A stretch of DNA of 64,000 bases from an uncultured Prevotellaceae bacterium (GTDB lineage Bacteria > Bacteroidota > Bacteroidia > Bacteroidales > UBA932). Position numbers and translations under genes: made by a program. This document shows, piece by piece, positions 45,505-54,111 of this stretch (positions are counted from its first letter, which is position 1; each line of letters opens with the position of its first letter). Where the stretch lies: positions 186,001-250,000 of the forward strand of contig CAMVFZ010000001.1 in NCBI GenBank assembly GCA_947166905.1. Direction: 5' to 3'. The notes under the pieces were generated by a model, which worked only from the letters and a program-made list of their open reading frames with translations, had not been told where the DNA came from and searched no databases.

Positions 45505-45548
45505 AGTATATTTGGCAAATACAGTTGTCTGTACTTGCCAAATATACT
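45505..45548. promoter_or_regulatory. 20-bp near-perfect inverted repeat (candidate operator) over the nahK promoter
   Basis: The left arm (45505-45524, AGTATATTTGGCAAATACAG) and the reverse complement of the right arm (45529-45548) agree at 19 of 20 positions around a TTGT centre. The minus-strand -7 box (45539-45546) and the predicted start (about 45534) both lie inside it, as does a mirror-image TATATTTG on the plus strand. The size and overlap fit an operator for a dimeric repressor. It is followed by TTTTT on the minus strand, so a role as htpG terminator or attenuator is the main alternative. Confidence 0.75.
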
Positions 45549-45569
45549 CATTTTAAATCTTATTTCAAA
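45539..45569 (-). promoter_or_regulatory. Consensus promoter of the nahK-GH109-mutarotase/GH2 operon
   Basis: On the minus strand TTTG (45566-45569) is followed after exactly 19 bases by TATATTTG (45539-45546). The -33 box lies in the last codons of htpG. The start point would be near 45534, giving a 34-nt leader whose first 16 nt can fold (GUACAG-acaa-CUGUAU). Confidence 0.8.
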
Positions 45570-47494
45570 TAGGCTTCTCCCAATGCTTTACCGCAACGGC
45601 CAAGGAATTCGGAAAGATCCTTGCCTTTAAGCAAGCCGTTGGACAGCAGGGCAAGATCCGTAACCAGACGAACCAGGTTGCTGCTCTTTGCATAATCGGC
45701 GACGGCGCTCTTTCTGGCCTCCTTGTCTTCCGGCAGGGTCAGGGCCTTTTTCTCGTCGAATATCCTGGCCACAAGGGGATGCTCCATATTTACCGTGACG
45801 GTATAACTTGCAGGGGCATTTCCAAAGAAGTTCATACCTCCACCAAGGGCGGACATCTCGCGGTAACGGCGCATGAATTCGTTCTGGGTAAGAAGGATAG
45901 GATCGGACTCGGCGCCAAGGTTGTCGGCCTCTACGTTATACTCGAATTCAGAAGGCAAAACGGCCTTAAACAGCTCTGTAAAGTCGTTTTTATCTTCCTC
46001 TGAAAGTTGAGGCTTAACCCTCTCTTCCTTAACGATAAGGTGATCTACGGCATCGGAGTCTACCCTTGCGAAACGGGTCTTCTCTATCTTAGTCTCCAGC
46101 AGGTTTACAAAGTGGGAATCCAGCTCGCAGTCAAGAAGAAGCACACTGTATCCCTTTGCCTTGGCGGCATCAATAAATGAATACTGGGTCTGGAGGTTGG
46201 TTGCGTACAGCATGATGACATTGCCATCCTTGTCTGTCTGAGCGTCCTTTACGGCCTCCTTATACTCGTCCAGGCTGAAGAATTTGCCCTCTGTGTCCTT
46301 TACAAGAGCGAACTTCATTGCGCGCTCGGCGAACTTGTCGTCCGTGAGCATTCCGTATTCGATAAAGAGCTTGATATTGTCCCACTTGCTCTCGAGTGCA
46401 GGACGGTCCTCCTTGAATATCTCTTCCAGGCGGCCGGCCACCTTGTTGGTAATGTAGCCAGATATCTTCTTCACGGCAGCATCGGCCTGAAGATAGCTCC
46501 TGGATACGTTCAGAGGGATATCGGGGCTGTCAAGCACACCATGGAGCAGGGTGAGGAAGTCCGGGACAATGTTCTCTACATGGTCGGTTACGAACATCTG
46601 GTTGCAATAGAGCTGAATCTTGTTCTTGTCTATTGCCATGCGTTCCTTGATCTTGGGGAAGTAGAGAATACCGGTAAGGTGGAAGGGGAAATCCACGTTC
46701 AGGTGAATCCAGAACATTGGCTCTTCCTGCATGGGATAGAGGGCCTTATAGAAGTCCAGATAGTCCTGATCCTTGAGTTCAGAGGGCTGACGGGTCCAGA
46801 GCGGCTCTACGTTGTTGATAACGTCATCTTCATCAGTATCAACGTATTTACCGTCTTTCCACTCCTGCTTTTTGCCAAAGATAACAGGGACGGGCATAAA
46901 GCGGCAGTACTTCTCCAGAAGCTGGCGGATCTTGCCACGGATTGCAAACTCTTCTGCAGCCTCTTTATCCAGATACAAGGTGATGGTAGTACCCCTTTCG
47001 GAGCGCTTACCCTCTGACATCTCGTATTCCGGGCTGCCGTCGCATGACCACATGACAGGCTTTGCCCCATCCTTCCAGCTAAGGGAGTCGATGGTAACCT
47101 TTTCTGCAACCATGAAGGCAGAGTAGAAACCAAGTCCAAAATGGCCTATAATGCTGTCTATCTTATCTTTATACTTCTCCAAGAACTCTCCGGCCGATGA
47201 AAAGGCAATCTGGTTGATATATTTGTCAACTTCCTCTTCTGTCATGCCGATTCCGTTATCGGAAATTGTCAGTGTCTTGTGTTTTTCATCCAGGCCGATG
47301 GTGACCTGAAGGTTGCCAAGTTCGCCGGCAAAGTCTCCGCTGGCAGCCAGAGCCTTCATTTTCTGGCTTGCATCTACTGCATTTGCTACGAGTTCACGAA
47401 GGAAGATTTCGTGGTCTGAATAAAGGAACTGTTTGATAACCGGGAAGATATTGTCTGTACTTACACCGATTGTACCCTTGTTTGTCTTTGCCAT
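45560..47494 (-). CDS. htpG: Hsp90-family chaperone HtpG
   Basis: The start is ATG 47494 (MAKTNKGTIGVSTD), giving 644 residues; the track start adds leader sequence. The GHKL ATP-binding motifs are present: ELVANAVDASQK near 35, SDNGIGMTEEEV near 82 and GHFGLGFYSAFMVA near 121. Middle and C-terminal dimerisation domains follow. It is a cytoplasmic ATP-dependent chaperone. No HSP CIRCE element and no clean consensus -7 box stand before it, so its control may use an alternative factor. Strong inverted repeats bracket the gene on both sides. Confidence 0.94.
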   Translation of the reverse strand: MAKTNKGTIGVSTDNIFPVIKQFLYSDHEIFLRELVANAVDASQKMKALAASGDFAGELGNLQVTIGLDEKHKTLTISDNGIGMTEEEVDKYINQIAFSSAGEFLEKYKDKIDSIIGHFGLGFYSAFMVAEKVTIDSLSWKDGAKPVMWSCDGSPEYEMSEGKRSERGTTITLYLDKEAAEEFAIRGKIRQLLEKYCRFMPVPVIFGKKQEWKDGKYVDTDEDDVINNVEPLWTRQPSELKDQDYLDFYKALYPMQEEPMFWIHLNVDFPFHLTGILYFPKIKERMAIDKNKIQLYCNQMFVTDHVENIVPDFLTLLHGVLDSPDIPLNVSRSYLQADAAVKKISGYITNKVAGRLEEIFKEDRPALESKWDNIKLFIEYGMLTDDKFAERAMKFALVKDTEGKFFSLDEYKEAVKDAQTDKDGNVIMLYATNLQTQYSFIDAAKAKGYSVLLLDCELDSHFVNLLETKIEKTRFARVDSDAVDHLIVKEERVKPQLSEEDKNDFTELFKAVLPSEFEYNVEADNLGAESDPILLTQNEFMRRYREMSALGGGMNFFGNAPASYTVTVNMEHPLVARIFDEKKALTLPEDKEARKSAVADYAKSSNLVRLVTDLALLSNGLLKGKDLSEFLGRCGKALGEAYLK

Positions 47495-47556
47495 ATCTAT
47501 TGTTTTATATATTCTTTGCATACAAAGAGACAAATTATATTCCAATTGATTGAAAC

Positions 47557-47578
47557 TGACAAATTGTCACTATATTTG
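47557..47578 (+). promoter_or_regulatory. HAD gene promoter with adjoining 13-bp palindrome
   Basis: TATATTTG (47571-47578) would start the HAD message near 47583. Directly before it lies the perfect palindrome TGACAA-a-TTGTCA (47557-47569), placed between the -7 and -33 positions where a regulator could act. No good TTTG stands at -33, which fits an activator-dependent promoter. Confidence 0.5.
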
Positions 47579-47581
47579 TTT

Positions 47582-47640
47582 CTGGATAGCAGGTCAAAGG
47601 GCATCGGCCATATTTTCTGTCCTTTGACCCTGCTATCCAG
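47582..47640 (+). promoter_or_regulatory. Long 5' leader hairpin before the HAD gene
   Basis: CTGGATAGCAGGTCAAAGG (47582-47600) pairs with 47621-47640 over 19 base pairs with a single bulged C. The loop is 20 nt. The helix begins at the predicted start point, so the message would start with a very stable stem, followed by 20 nt to the ATG at 47661. There is no T tract after it. It may stabilise the mRNA, form a regulatory RNA, or act as a DNA site for htpG on the other side. Confidence 0.7.
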
Positions 47641-47660
47641 GAACATAGTATTTTAAAAAT

Positions 47661-48494
47661 ATGAGTAGAAAACCTATAGTTGCGCTGATTTATGACTTTG
47701 ACGGAACACTGTCACCGGGCAACATGCAGGAATTTGGCTTTATCCAAGCCATCGGCAGCACTCCGGAAGAGTTCTGGAGCAAAAGCGACGGCATAGCCAA
47801 GGGACAGGATGCCAGCAACATCCTGGCATACATGAAACTGATGTTCGACGAGGCCAAAAGCCACGGAATAAAGCTGCGCCGCAGTGAGTTCAAACGCTTT
47901 GGCAATCACGTAGAACTGTTCGAGGGCGTACGCAGCTGGTTCAAGGCAGTAAACGCCTATGGATCGGCCCAGGGTATAAGGGTAGAACACTACATCAACT
48001 CATCGGGCCTGAAAGAAATTATAGAAGGCACCCCTATCGCCCACGAATTCAAGCACATCTTCGCCTGCACATATCTATACAATGACGACGGAGAAGCCGA
48101 ATGGCCCGGAATCGCCGTAGACTACACGGCAAAGACCCAGTTCATGTTCAAGATAAACAAGGGCATCTTCTCTTCCCGCGACTCAAAACGCGTAAACGAG
48201 AGCACATCGGACGAGAACAAACGTATCCCCTTCCCCCAGATGATTTACTTTGGCGACGGAGAAACCGATATCCCTTGTATGAAGATAGTAACGATGTTCG
48301 GTGGCAACTGCATTGCAGTTTATAATCCAGAGAAGCCGGAGAAGCGCCAGATAGCAGAGAAGCTTAAGAAGCAGGGCCGAGTTACCTTCACGGCGCCTGC
48401 GCGCTACACTCCGGATAGCAAAGCCTTCCGTATTGTCTGCTCCATTATAGACAAGATAAAGGCGGACAAAGAGTTAAAACGACTGGCGCGATAA
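47661..48494 (+). CDS. HAD-superfamily phosphatase
   Basis: The 277-residue protein has HAD motif I YDFDGTLSPGN at 11-21 with both aspartates, a likely motif II in HYINSSGLKEI near 113 and motif III YFGDGETDIPCMKI near 196. It is related to the phosphoserine phosphatase-like HAD group with a small helical cap. The substrate cannot be told. It is a single gene with a hairpin leader and a shared terminator after it, facing the ompA gene. Confidence 0.75.
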   Translation: MSRKPIVALIYDFDGTLSPGNMQEFGFIQAIGSTPEEFWSKSDGIAKGQDASNILAYMKLMFDEAKSHGIKLRRSEFKRFGNHVELFEGVRSWFKAVNAYGSAQGIRVEHYINSSGLKEIIEGTPIAHEFKHIFACTYLYNDDGEAEWPGIAVDYTAKTQFMFKINKGIFSSRDSKRVNESTSDENKRIPFPQMIYFGDGETDIPCMKIVTMFGGNCIAVYNPEKPEKRQIAEKLKKQGRVTFTAPARYTPDSKAFRIVCSIIDKIKADKELKRLAR

Positions 48495-48510
48495 TCTAAA
48501 GACAATAAAA

Positions 48511-48540
48511 AAACGGGCGGCAATGCCGTCCGTTTTTATT
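48511..48540. terminator. Bidirectional terminator between the HAD and ompA genes
   Basis: AAACGGGCGGC (48511-48521) and GCCGTCCGTTT (48525-48535) form an 11-bp stem with one G-U pair and an AAT loop. T-rich sequence follows on the plus strand and a run of A precedes it, so it serves both convergent genes. Confidence 0.9.
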
Positions 48541-48558
48541 TGACCTCTGTTGTTACAA

Positions 48559-49713
48559 TTATTTGATAACAACGCAGCGGTTAAGCTGGTAAGGAGTGTC
48601 GAAGAGGTTGTTGTTTGCACCCTCGTTAACAACTTCGATGCGAGCCTCGTCTACGCCCTTGCTTACGAGGTAATCCTTAACAACCTGAGCGCGCTTGCCG
48701 GCGATCTTGTTGTTGATAGCCTCGGTGCCAGTCTTCTTGTCAGCGTGACCGTAAACGGTAACCTTGTTAGAAGTGTTGGCGAGAACGTTCTCGATGTAGT
48801 AATCGAGGTGAGCTTTCTCACGTACGCTAAGCTTAGCGCTGTTGCTGTCGAAGTAGAGAGTAGCAGGAGTAGAAACTGCAACATCCCTGTAAACAACCTC
48901 GGGAGCCTTAGCCTTGAGGGCAGCGATTTCATTCTTAAGAGCAGCATTCTCAGCCTCAAGAGCGTTTACGCGATCCTGGAGAGCGTTGTACTGGTCAAGA
49001 GTGAAAGGAAGGGGAACAACAACGGGAGTGATTGAGCTGTGACGATCCCAGTTGGTCTTGCCAAGGTTGAACACCAAACCTGCGGTAGCAGCGAGAAGGT
49101 GTGCATACTTCTTACCATTAACTTTGTAAATCTCACCACGGGTCTCTACGAGGTTAACGTCAACGAAGAAGTCAACGCGCTCGCCAAGACGGAAGGTGTT
49201 GAGGAGACCTACACCTGCACCGAACTCAGTGTCCTTGGTGTTGCCAGTAAGCTTAAGAAGGCCGAACTGAGCGTAAGGGATAAGGTTGTAGAAACGGGTC
49301 TCTTTGTAACCGTCGATAGACTCGAACATGTTCCACATAGCGTCTACGTGGAAGAAGTGCTGATTCCACTCACCGTCCTTGATAGCGGTTCTCTTACCGT
49401 TCTTAAGGTCGATGGCGTTCTGGATACCACGGTAACCTGCGCGGAGACCGAAGGTAGGGGTAAGCCACTTACCAACGTTAGCGTCTACTGCGAGACCGCC
49501 GATCTTGAAGTTCATGTCGCTGCCTACAGTTGCGTTAACACCTGCGCCAACACCGATGAACCAGTTGTCCCAGAATTTGTTAGACTCGTAAGAACCGCGA
49601 ACAACGTTTCCGTTCTCGTCACGGTTGTTGTTCTCCTGTGCGCTAGCGCTGAAGGAGACACTGAGGAGGCTTGCTACTGCAAGAGCTCCGAGAATAGTTT
49701 TGATACCTTTCAT
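48559..49713 (-). CDS. OmpA-family outer-membrane protein
   Basis: The 384-residue protein has a signal peptide (MKGIKTILGALAVASLLSVSFSASA), an 8-stranded barrel region at about 40-235, a short coiled coil near 243-268 (ALQDRVNALEAENAALKNEI) and a C-terminal OmpA domain at about 280-384 (ATLYFDSNSAKLS, VYGHADKKTGTEAINNKIAGKRA) that binds peptidoglycan. Codon use is strongly biased, in line with an abundant structural porin. A perfect palindrome TTATTGCAATAA lies 3 bases upstream of its ATG. Confidence 0.92.
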   Translation of the reverse strand: MKGIKTILGALAVASLLSVSFSASAQENNNRDENGNVVRGSYESNKFWDNWFIGVGAGVNATVGSDMNFKIGGLAVDANVGKWLTPTFGLRAGYRGIQNAIDLKNGKRTAIKDGEWNQHFFHVDAMWNMFESIDGYKETRFYNLIPYAQFGLLKLTGNTKDTEFGAGVGLLNTFRLGERVDFFVDVNLVETRGEIYKVNGKKYAHLLAATAGLVFNLGKTNWDRHSSITPVVVPLPFTLDQYNALQDRVNALEAENAALKNEIAALKAKAPEVVYRDVAVSTPATLYFDSNSAKLSVREKAHLDYYIENVLANTSNKVTVYGHADKKTGTEAINNKIAGKRAQVVKDYLVSKGVDEARIEVVNEGANNNLFDTPYQLNRCVVIK

Positions 49714-49788
49714 AATTTATTGCAATAATTATTTAAGTTATTGTCAATTTTTCCGTCAAGTCCGCCTAATATCGAACAGACTCAAATA

Positions 49789-49796
49789 CAAAGGTA
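49789..49796 (-). promoter_or_regulatory. Promoter -7 box of the ompA-like gene
   Basis: On the minus strand TACCTTTG (49789-49796), with an imperfect CTTG 18 bases upstream. The start would be near 49784, giving a 71-nt AT-rich leader that contains the palindrome at 49717-49728. The remainder of 49797-49902 shows nothing I can name. Confidence 0.5.
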
Positions 49797-49902
49797 TGAA
49801 AAAAATTATAAAAACAAGCATTCTTATGGAAAAAAGCGCCATTTGGAGCCTTATGAGCGCATTATAAAACATTTTAAGGGTGGATAGTTGCGCATTTTTG
49901 AC

Positions 49903-49910
49903 TATATTTG
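49903..49910 (+). promoter_or_regulatory. -7 box directly before the uvrB ATG (leaderless candidate)
   Basis: TATATTTG ends 3 bases before the ATG at 49914. With the 5-nt spacing seen at the SRP RNA, transcription would start on the start codon. No TTTG stands at the standard -33 distance. Confidence 0.5.
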
Positions 49911-49913
49911 TAT

Positions 49914-52043
49914 ATGCAATTCAAACTACAGGCACCATACCAGCCTTCCGGTGATCAACCGGCGGCAATCAAGGGTCTCACAGAGGCTCTCAGGGACGGC
50001 GCACCGGCTGTTACACTGCTGGGCGTAACCGGTTCAGGCAAGACTTTCACCATGGCAAACGTCATAGAAAAGCTTCAGCGGCCGGCCCTGATTCTGAGCC
50101 ATAACAAGACTCTTGCGGCGCAGTTGTACGGAGAATTCAAGGCCTTTTTCCCGGACAATGCGGTAGAGTACTTCGTCTCCTATTATGATTATTATCAGCC
50201 GGAGGCTTACATCCCCGTGACCGATACCTATATAGAAAAGGACCTCAGCATCAACGAGCAAATAGACAAGCTTAGGCTTAGTGCGGCATCGGCTCTGATG
50301 TCCGGGCGCAGGGATGTGATTGTAATATCAAGCGTGTCCTGCCTTTACGGTATCGGCAATCCTGAAGACTTCCACACCCAGACAGTAGTGGTTCGCAAAG
50401 GAGAGAAACGTAGCCTTACGGCGCTGCTGTACATGCTGGTGGAAGGCCTTTACAGCCGCACGGAGACCGATTTCAAACGCGGAACCTTCCGCGTTCGCGG
50501 AGACACGGTCGATGTTTTCCTGGGCGGGGCCGACGAGGCTGTGAGGATAGAGTTCTTTGGCGACGAGGTTGACGACATTTCCCTGATAGACCCTGTCACC
50601 GGGGCCACCTACGAGCATTTGCAGGAGGTCCCCATCTATCCTGCCAAGAACTTTGTGACCACTCGCGAGCAGAGCAACCGTGCCGTGAGCATGATTCAGG
50701 ACGACCTTGTAAAGCAGGTGGAATTCTTTGAATCCATCGGCAAGGGGCTGGAGGCCAAGAGGCTAAAGCAGAGGGTGGAATACGACCTGGAGATGATAAA
50801 GGAAATGGGTTACTGCCCCGGAATAGAGAATTACTCCCGCTATCTGGATGGCCGCAAGCCTGGACAGAGGCCGTTCTGCCTTATAGATTACTTCCCGGAC
50901 GACTTCATTACATTTATAGATGAGAGCCATGTTACCCTGCCCCAGATTCGCGCGATGTACGGAGGAGACCATTCCCGCAAGAGCGTTCTGGTGGAATATG
51001 GATTCCGGCTCCCGGCTGCGGCAGACAACAGGCCGCTGACTTTTGACGAGTTCGAATCCATCACTCACCAGATGGTTTACGTAAGTGCGACTCCTACTGA
51101 GTACGAGCTTGAAAAATCAGAGGGCCTGATGGTGGAACAGGTGGTGCGTCCTACCGGACTTCTTGACCCTCCTATCGAGGTGCGGCCGATAAAGAACCAG
51201 GTAGACGATCTTCTGGAAGAGATTCGCAAGCGCGCAGAGGTGGACGAGCGCGTTCTGGTGACTACCCTGACCAAGCGTATGGCGGAAGAGTTGGACGGAT
51301 ATTTTTCCAAGGTTGGAGTTCGTTGCCGATATATTCATTCCGACATTGATACTACTGAGCGCGTAGAGATTATAGAGGATTTCAAGAATGGTCTATTTGA
51401 TGTGCTGATTGGAGTTAACCTTTTGCGCGAAGGCCTGGACATCCCGTCCGTATCCCTTGTCGCCATTCTGGATGCGGATAAGGAGGGCTTTCTGCGTAGC
51501 GGACGCGCGCTTACTCAGACTGCTGGACGTGCGGCGCGTAACGTGCACGGCCTTGTAATAATGTATGCGGATAACATTACCAGCAGCATGCAGGAAACTA
51601 TTTATGAGACCGACCGCCGCCGTAGCAAACAGATAGAATACAATAAGTTACATAATATTACGCCTAAGCAGGTAGAGACCAAGCACAATATTCTGGCCGG
51701 GGAGCTTGGTGGCCGCGTTAGCGCAGCCAATTCTTACGACGATCCTACTTATATCCCTAATCCGTCGGATCTTGGCAAGGGCAGAATCAGCGTTGGTCTG
51801 GGACACGATTCCAAGCGCGAGTCCAATACGGCTTACGAGGGCGGCCATATCAAGGCGGATCTTGCTGCTGTGCTTCAGGATCCTGTTATTCGCTCTATGA
51901 CTCGCGAGCAGGTAGAAAAGGCTGTAGAGGAGGCTAAGCGCAAGATGCAGAAGGCTGCCGCAGATCTTGACTTCTCCGCAGCCGCCGCCTTCCGCGACGA
52001 AATGTGGGCCCTGCAACAATATTTGAAAGTTTGGAAAGATTAG
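49914..52043 (+). CDS. uvrB: Excinuclease ABC subunit B
   Basis: I use the ATG at 49914; the track's TTG start lies within the -7 box. The 709-residue protein has Walker [14 protein letters not shown] near 38-50, the beta-hairpin [12 protein letters not shown] near 93, DESHVTLPQ near 337, helicase motif [11 protein letters not shown] near 540 and a C-terminal UVR motif ([13 protein letters not shown]). It loads onto damaged DNA with UvrA and then recruits UvrC. It heads a tight plus-strand run with three envelope/stringent genes. Confidence 0.95.
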   Translation: MQFKLQAPYQPSGDQPAAIKGLTEALRDGAPAVTLLGVTGSGKTFTMANVIEKLQRPALILSHNKTLAAQLYGEFKAFFPDNAVEYFVSYYDYYQPEAYIPVTDTYIEKDLSINEQIDKLRLSAASALMSGRRDVIVISSVSCLYGIGNPEDFHTQTVVVRKGEKRSLTALLYMLVEGLYSRTETDFKRGTFRVRGDTVDVFLGGADEAVRIEFFGDEVDDISLIDPVTGATYEHLQEVPIYPAKNFVTTREQSNRAVSMIQDDLVKQVEFFESIGKGLEAKRLKQRVEYDLEMIKEMGYCPGIENYSRYLDGRKPGQRPFCLIDYFPDDFITFIDESHVTLPQIRAMYGGDHSRKSVLVEYGFRLPAAADNRPLTFDEFESITHQMVYVSATPTEYELEKSEGLMVEQVVRPTGLLDPPIEVRPIKNQVDDLLEEIRKRAEVDERVLVTTLTKRMAEELDGYFSKVGVRCRYIHSDIDTTERVEIIEDFKNGLFDVLIGVNLLREGLDIPSVSLVAILDADKEGFLRSGRALTQTAGRAARNVHGLVIMYADNITSSMQETIYETDRRRSKQIEYNKLHNITPKQVETKHNILAGELGGRVSAANSYDDPTYIPNPSDLGKGRISVGLGHDSKRESNTAYEGGHIKADLAAVLQDPVIRSMTREQVEKAVEEAKRKMQKAAADLDFSAAAAFRDEMWALQQYLKVWKD

Positions 52044-52071
52044 TTATCTTTGACGAAATTGGCTTTTTGAT

Positions 52072-53043
52072 ATGAATGTAAGGAAGCACATATCTTCTCT
52101 GATTATCAGTCTTGCGGCCCTGATTGGCCTTGGGGCGGCTACGACAGGCGATACTCCGCAACAAAAGTATATCGACAAATATAAGGATATGGCAATCAGG
52201 GAGATGCACCGTAGCGGCGTGCCGGCCAGCATTACCCTGGCCCAGGGCCTGTTGGAATCCCGTTACGGACTTTCTGAGCTGGCCAGCAAGGGCAACAACC
52301 ACTTTGGAATCAAATGCCATGGCTGGACAGGCAAAACCATGCGCGTTGATGACGACGAGCGCAACGAGTGCTTCCGCGTGTACAGTGACCCTGAACAGTC
52401 TTTCCAGGACCACTCTGACTTCCTGCGTTTCCGCCAGAGGTATAAATTCCTCTTTGACCTTGATCCTACCGATTACAAGGGTTGGGCCCACGGCCTTAAG
52501 AAAGCCGGTTATGCGACAGACCCCGGATACGCCAACAAACTTATCAAGTACATAGAAGACTATCAGCTGTATCGGTTTGATACAGGGGAAGATATACCGC
52601 CTTCCCCGCTCAAGATAGAAGAACCGGTGAAGTATACTCCCAGCGGACGGGAGACCTTTAGTTTCTCTTTGTCCCGCCAGATGTTCTCCCTTAACGGCGT
52701 AGCTTTTGTTTATTCCGTCGAGGGCGAAACCTACGACGATATCGCCCGGGAATTCGACCTTTTCAAGAAGGAAATCCTAAAGTTCAACGACCTTAAGATG
52801 GCGGAGACCCTACTTCCCGGCACCATCGTTTATGTGCAGGCAAAGAAGAAGGATTCCGCAAAGGGTCTTGAGAAGTATATAGTAGAGGAAGACGGAGAAA
52901 GCCTTAGGGAGATATCCCAGCGCTATGGCATCAAGCTTTCCGCCCTACTGAAGAAGAACAAATTGCCGGAAGATTACGTTACAAAAGAGGGCGACGAGCT
53001 CATACTTCGCGGCAAGGGAGTTAAGAAAAGAGTATTGTTCTAA
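52072..53043 (+). CDS. Exported glucosaminidase-domain peptidoglycan hydrolase with LysM-like tail
   Basis: The 323-residue protein has a signal peptide at 1-25, then a GH73-type glucosaminidase domain at about 35-165 with the catalytic Glu in AQGLLESRYGLSEL near 62 and GNNHFGIKCHGW. Two degenerate LysM modules occupy the C-terminal half (EGETYDDIAREFDL near 223; EDGESLREISQRYGI near 275). It hydrolyses peptidoglycan glycan bonds. The next gene, 6 bases on, is mltG, so the pair remodels the wall. Confidence 0.85.
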   Translation: MNVRKHISSLIISLAALIGLGAATTGDTPQQKYIDKYKDMAIREMHRSGVPASITLAQGLLESRYGLSELASKGNNHFGIKCHGWTGKTMRVDDDERNECFRVYSDPEQSFQDHSDFLRFRQRYKFLFDLDPTDYKGWAHGLKKAGYATDPGYANKLIKYIEDYQLYRFDTGEDIPPSPLKIEEPVKYTPSGRETFSFSLSRQMFSLNGVAFVYSVEGETYDDIAREFDLFKKEILKFNDLKMAETLLPGTIVYVQAKKKDSAKGLEKYIVEEDGESLREISQRYGIKLSALLKKNKLPEDYVTKEGDELILRGKGVKKRVLF

Positions 53044-53049
53044 GCATCT

Positions 53050-54099
53050 ATGACAAAGAAGAAAAAAATAGTTCTGAGCGTTGTTGGTGGCGTATTTGCA
53101 GTTATCCTGGTGGCCGGATGGTTCATCGGCCGTAAGGTTTATGACCGCAAGGCGAACAACTTTGGACGCACCATGGAACTGTTTGTGGATAAAGAGGCCA
53201 CATGGGATTCTGTAACCAGCTTTATCATAGATAGTTGCGATGTAAGATGGGAGGCCAGCTTAAAGCGCTGTGTGGCAGAGGAATCGGCCCGCAGCAGCCT
53301 TAAACCCGGTCATTACGTTGTTGAGGCCGGCCAGACATCCACCCATGTTGCCAGGATGCTTTCCCATGGCTGGCAGACACCGGTGAAACTTGTTCTCTCC
53401 GGCACTATGCGCCAGCAGGGGGCGATTGCCCGCAAGATATCGGCCCAGATGATGTTGGATTCGGCCGATGTCATCACGGCCCTGCGTGATTCCGCCCTGC
53501 TTGCAAGCCTGGGCTTCACGCGAGAGAACGTATTCTCCCTGTTCATGCCGGACACCTACGAGGTCCTATGGACAGACGATATGCCAGAGATTCTGGCCCG
53601 CCAGAAGAAGGCTTACGATGCCTTCTGGACCGATGAGAACAAAGAAAAAGCCCGTCTGCAGGGACTGACTCAGGAGCAGGTTTCAATTCTTGCATCCATA
53701 GTAAAAGGTGAGACAAACTACGAGCCGGAGATGCCAAAAATCGCAGGCGTATACCTTAACAGACTGCGCATCGGCATGAAGCTACAGGCAGATCCTACAA
53801 TTGCCTATTGTTTTGATTATCAGCTAAGCAGAATATTCAAAAGGCATCTGACTGTAGATTCTCCGTTCAACACATATATGAATATCGGTCTGCCGCCGGC
53901 ACCTATCTGCGTACCCACAAAGGCTTGCCTGGAAGCAGTATTGAATCCCGATACAGCGGATGGATATCTGTATTTCTGTGCAAATTCCAGCTTCAACGGC
54001 TCACATAAATTCGCATCTACTTATACAGAGCACCTTAAGAATGCCCGTGAATTCCAGAGGGCACTTACTATCAGGCAGAAAGAGGCTGCAGCTAAATAA
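53050..54099 (+). CDS. mltG: Endolytic murein transglycosylase MltG
   Basis: The 349-residue protein has one N-terminal membrane anchor (residues 6-27), a LysM-like subdomain and the YceG domain. LFMPDTYEVLW near 165, IAGVYLNRLRIGMKLQADPTIAYCF near 232 and DSPFNTYMNIGLPPAPIC near 275 are typical. In the active-site helix the usual SIVEKET reads SIVKGET: one Glu is kept and one is changed to Lys. MltG cuts nascent glycan strands to set their length. It lies 6 bases after the glucosaminidase and 12 before the RSH gene. Confidence 0.9.
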   Translation: MTKKKKIVLSVVGGVFAVILVAGWFIGRKVYDRKANNFGRTMELFVDKEATWDSVTSFIIDSCDVRWEASLKRCVAEESARSSLKPGHYVVEAGQTSTHVARMLSHGWQTPVKLVLSGTMRQQGAIARKISAQMMLDSADVITALRDSALLASLGFTRENVFSLFMPDTYEVLWTDDMPEILARQKKAYDAFWTDENKEKARLQGLTQEQVSILASIVKGETNYEPEMPKIAGVYLNRLRIGMKLQADPTIAYCFDYQLSRIFKRHLTVDSPFNTYMNIGLPPAPICVPTKACLEAVLNPDTADGYLYFCANSSFNGSHKFASTYTEHLKNAREFQRALTIRQKEAAAK

Positions 54100-54111
54100 C
54101 ATCAGAGGATT

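Noticed and set aside
45498-45548. Palindrome as a plain htpG terminator only
   Set aside because: T5 follows, but the exact -33/-7 promoter built into it and the immediate ATG make a regulatory role the better reading; kept as an alternative.
49795-49866. Possible 23-codon peptide MKKIIKTSIL... before uvrB
   Set aside because: Overlaps the ompA promoter region, has no own promoter and no second line of evidence.
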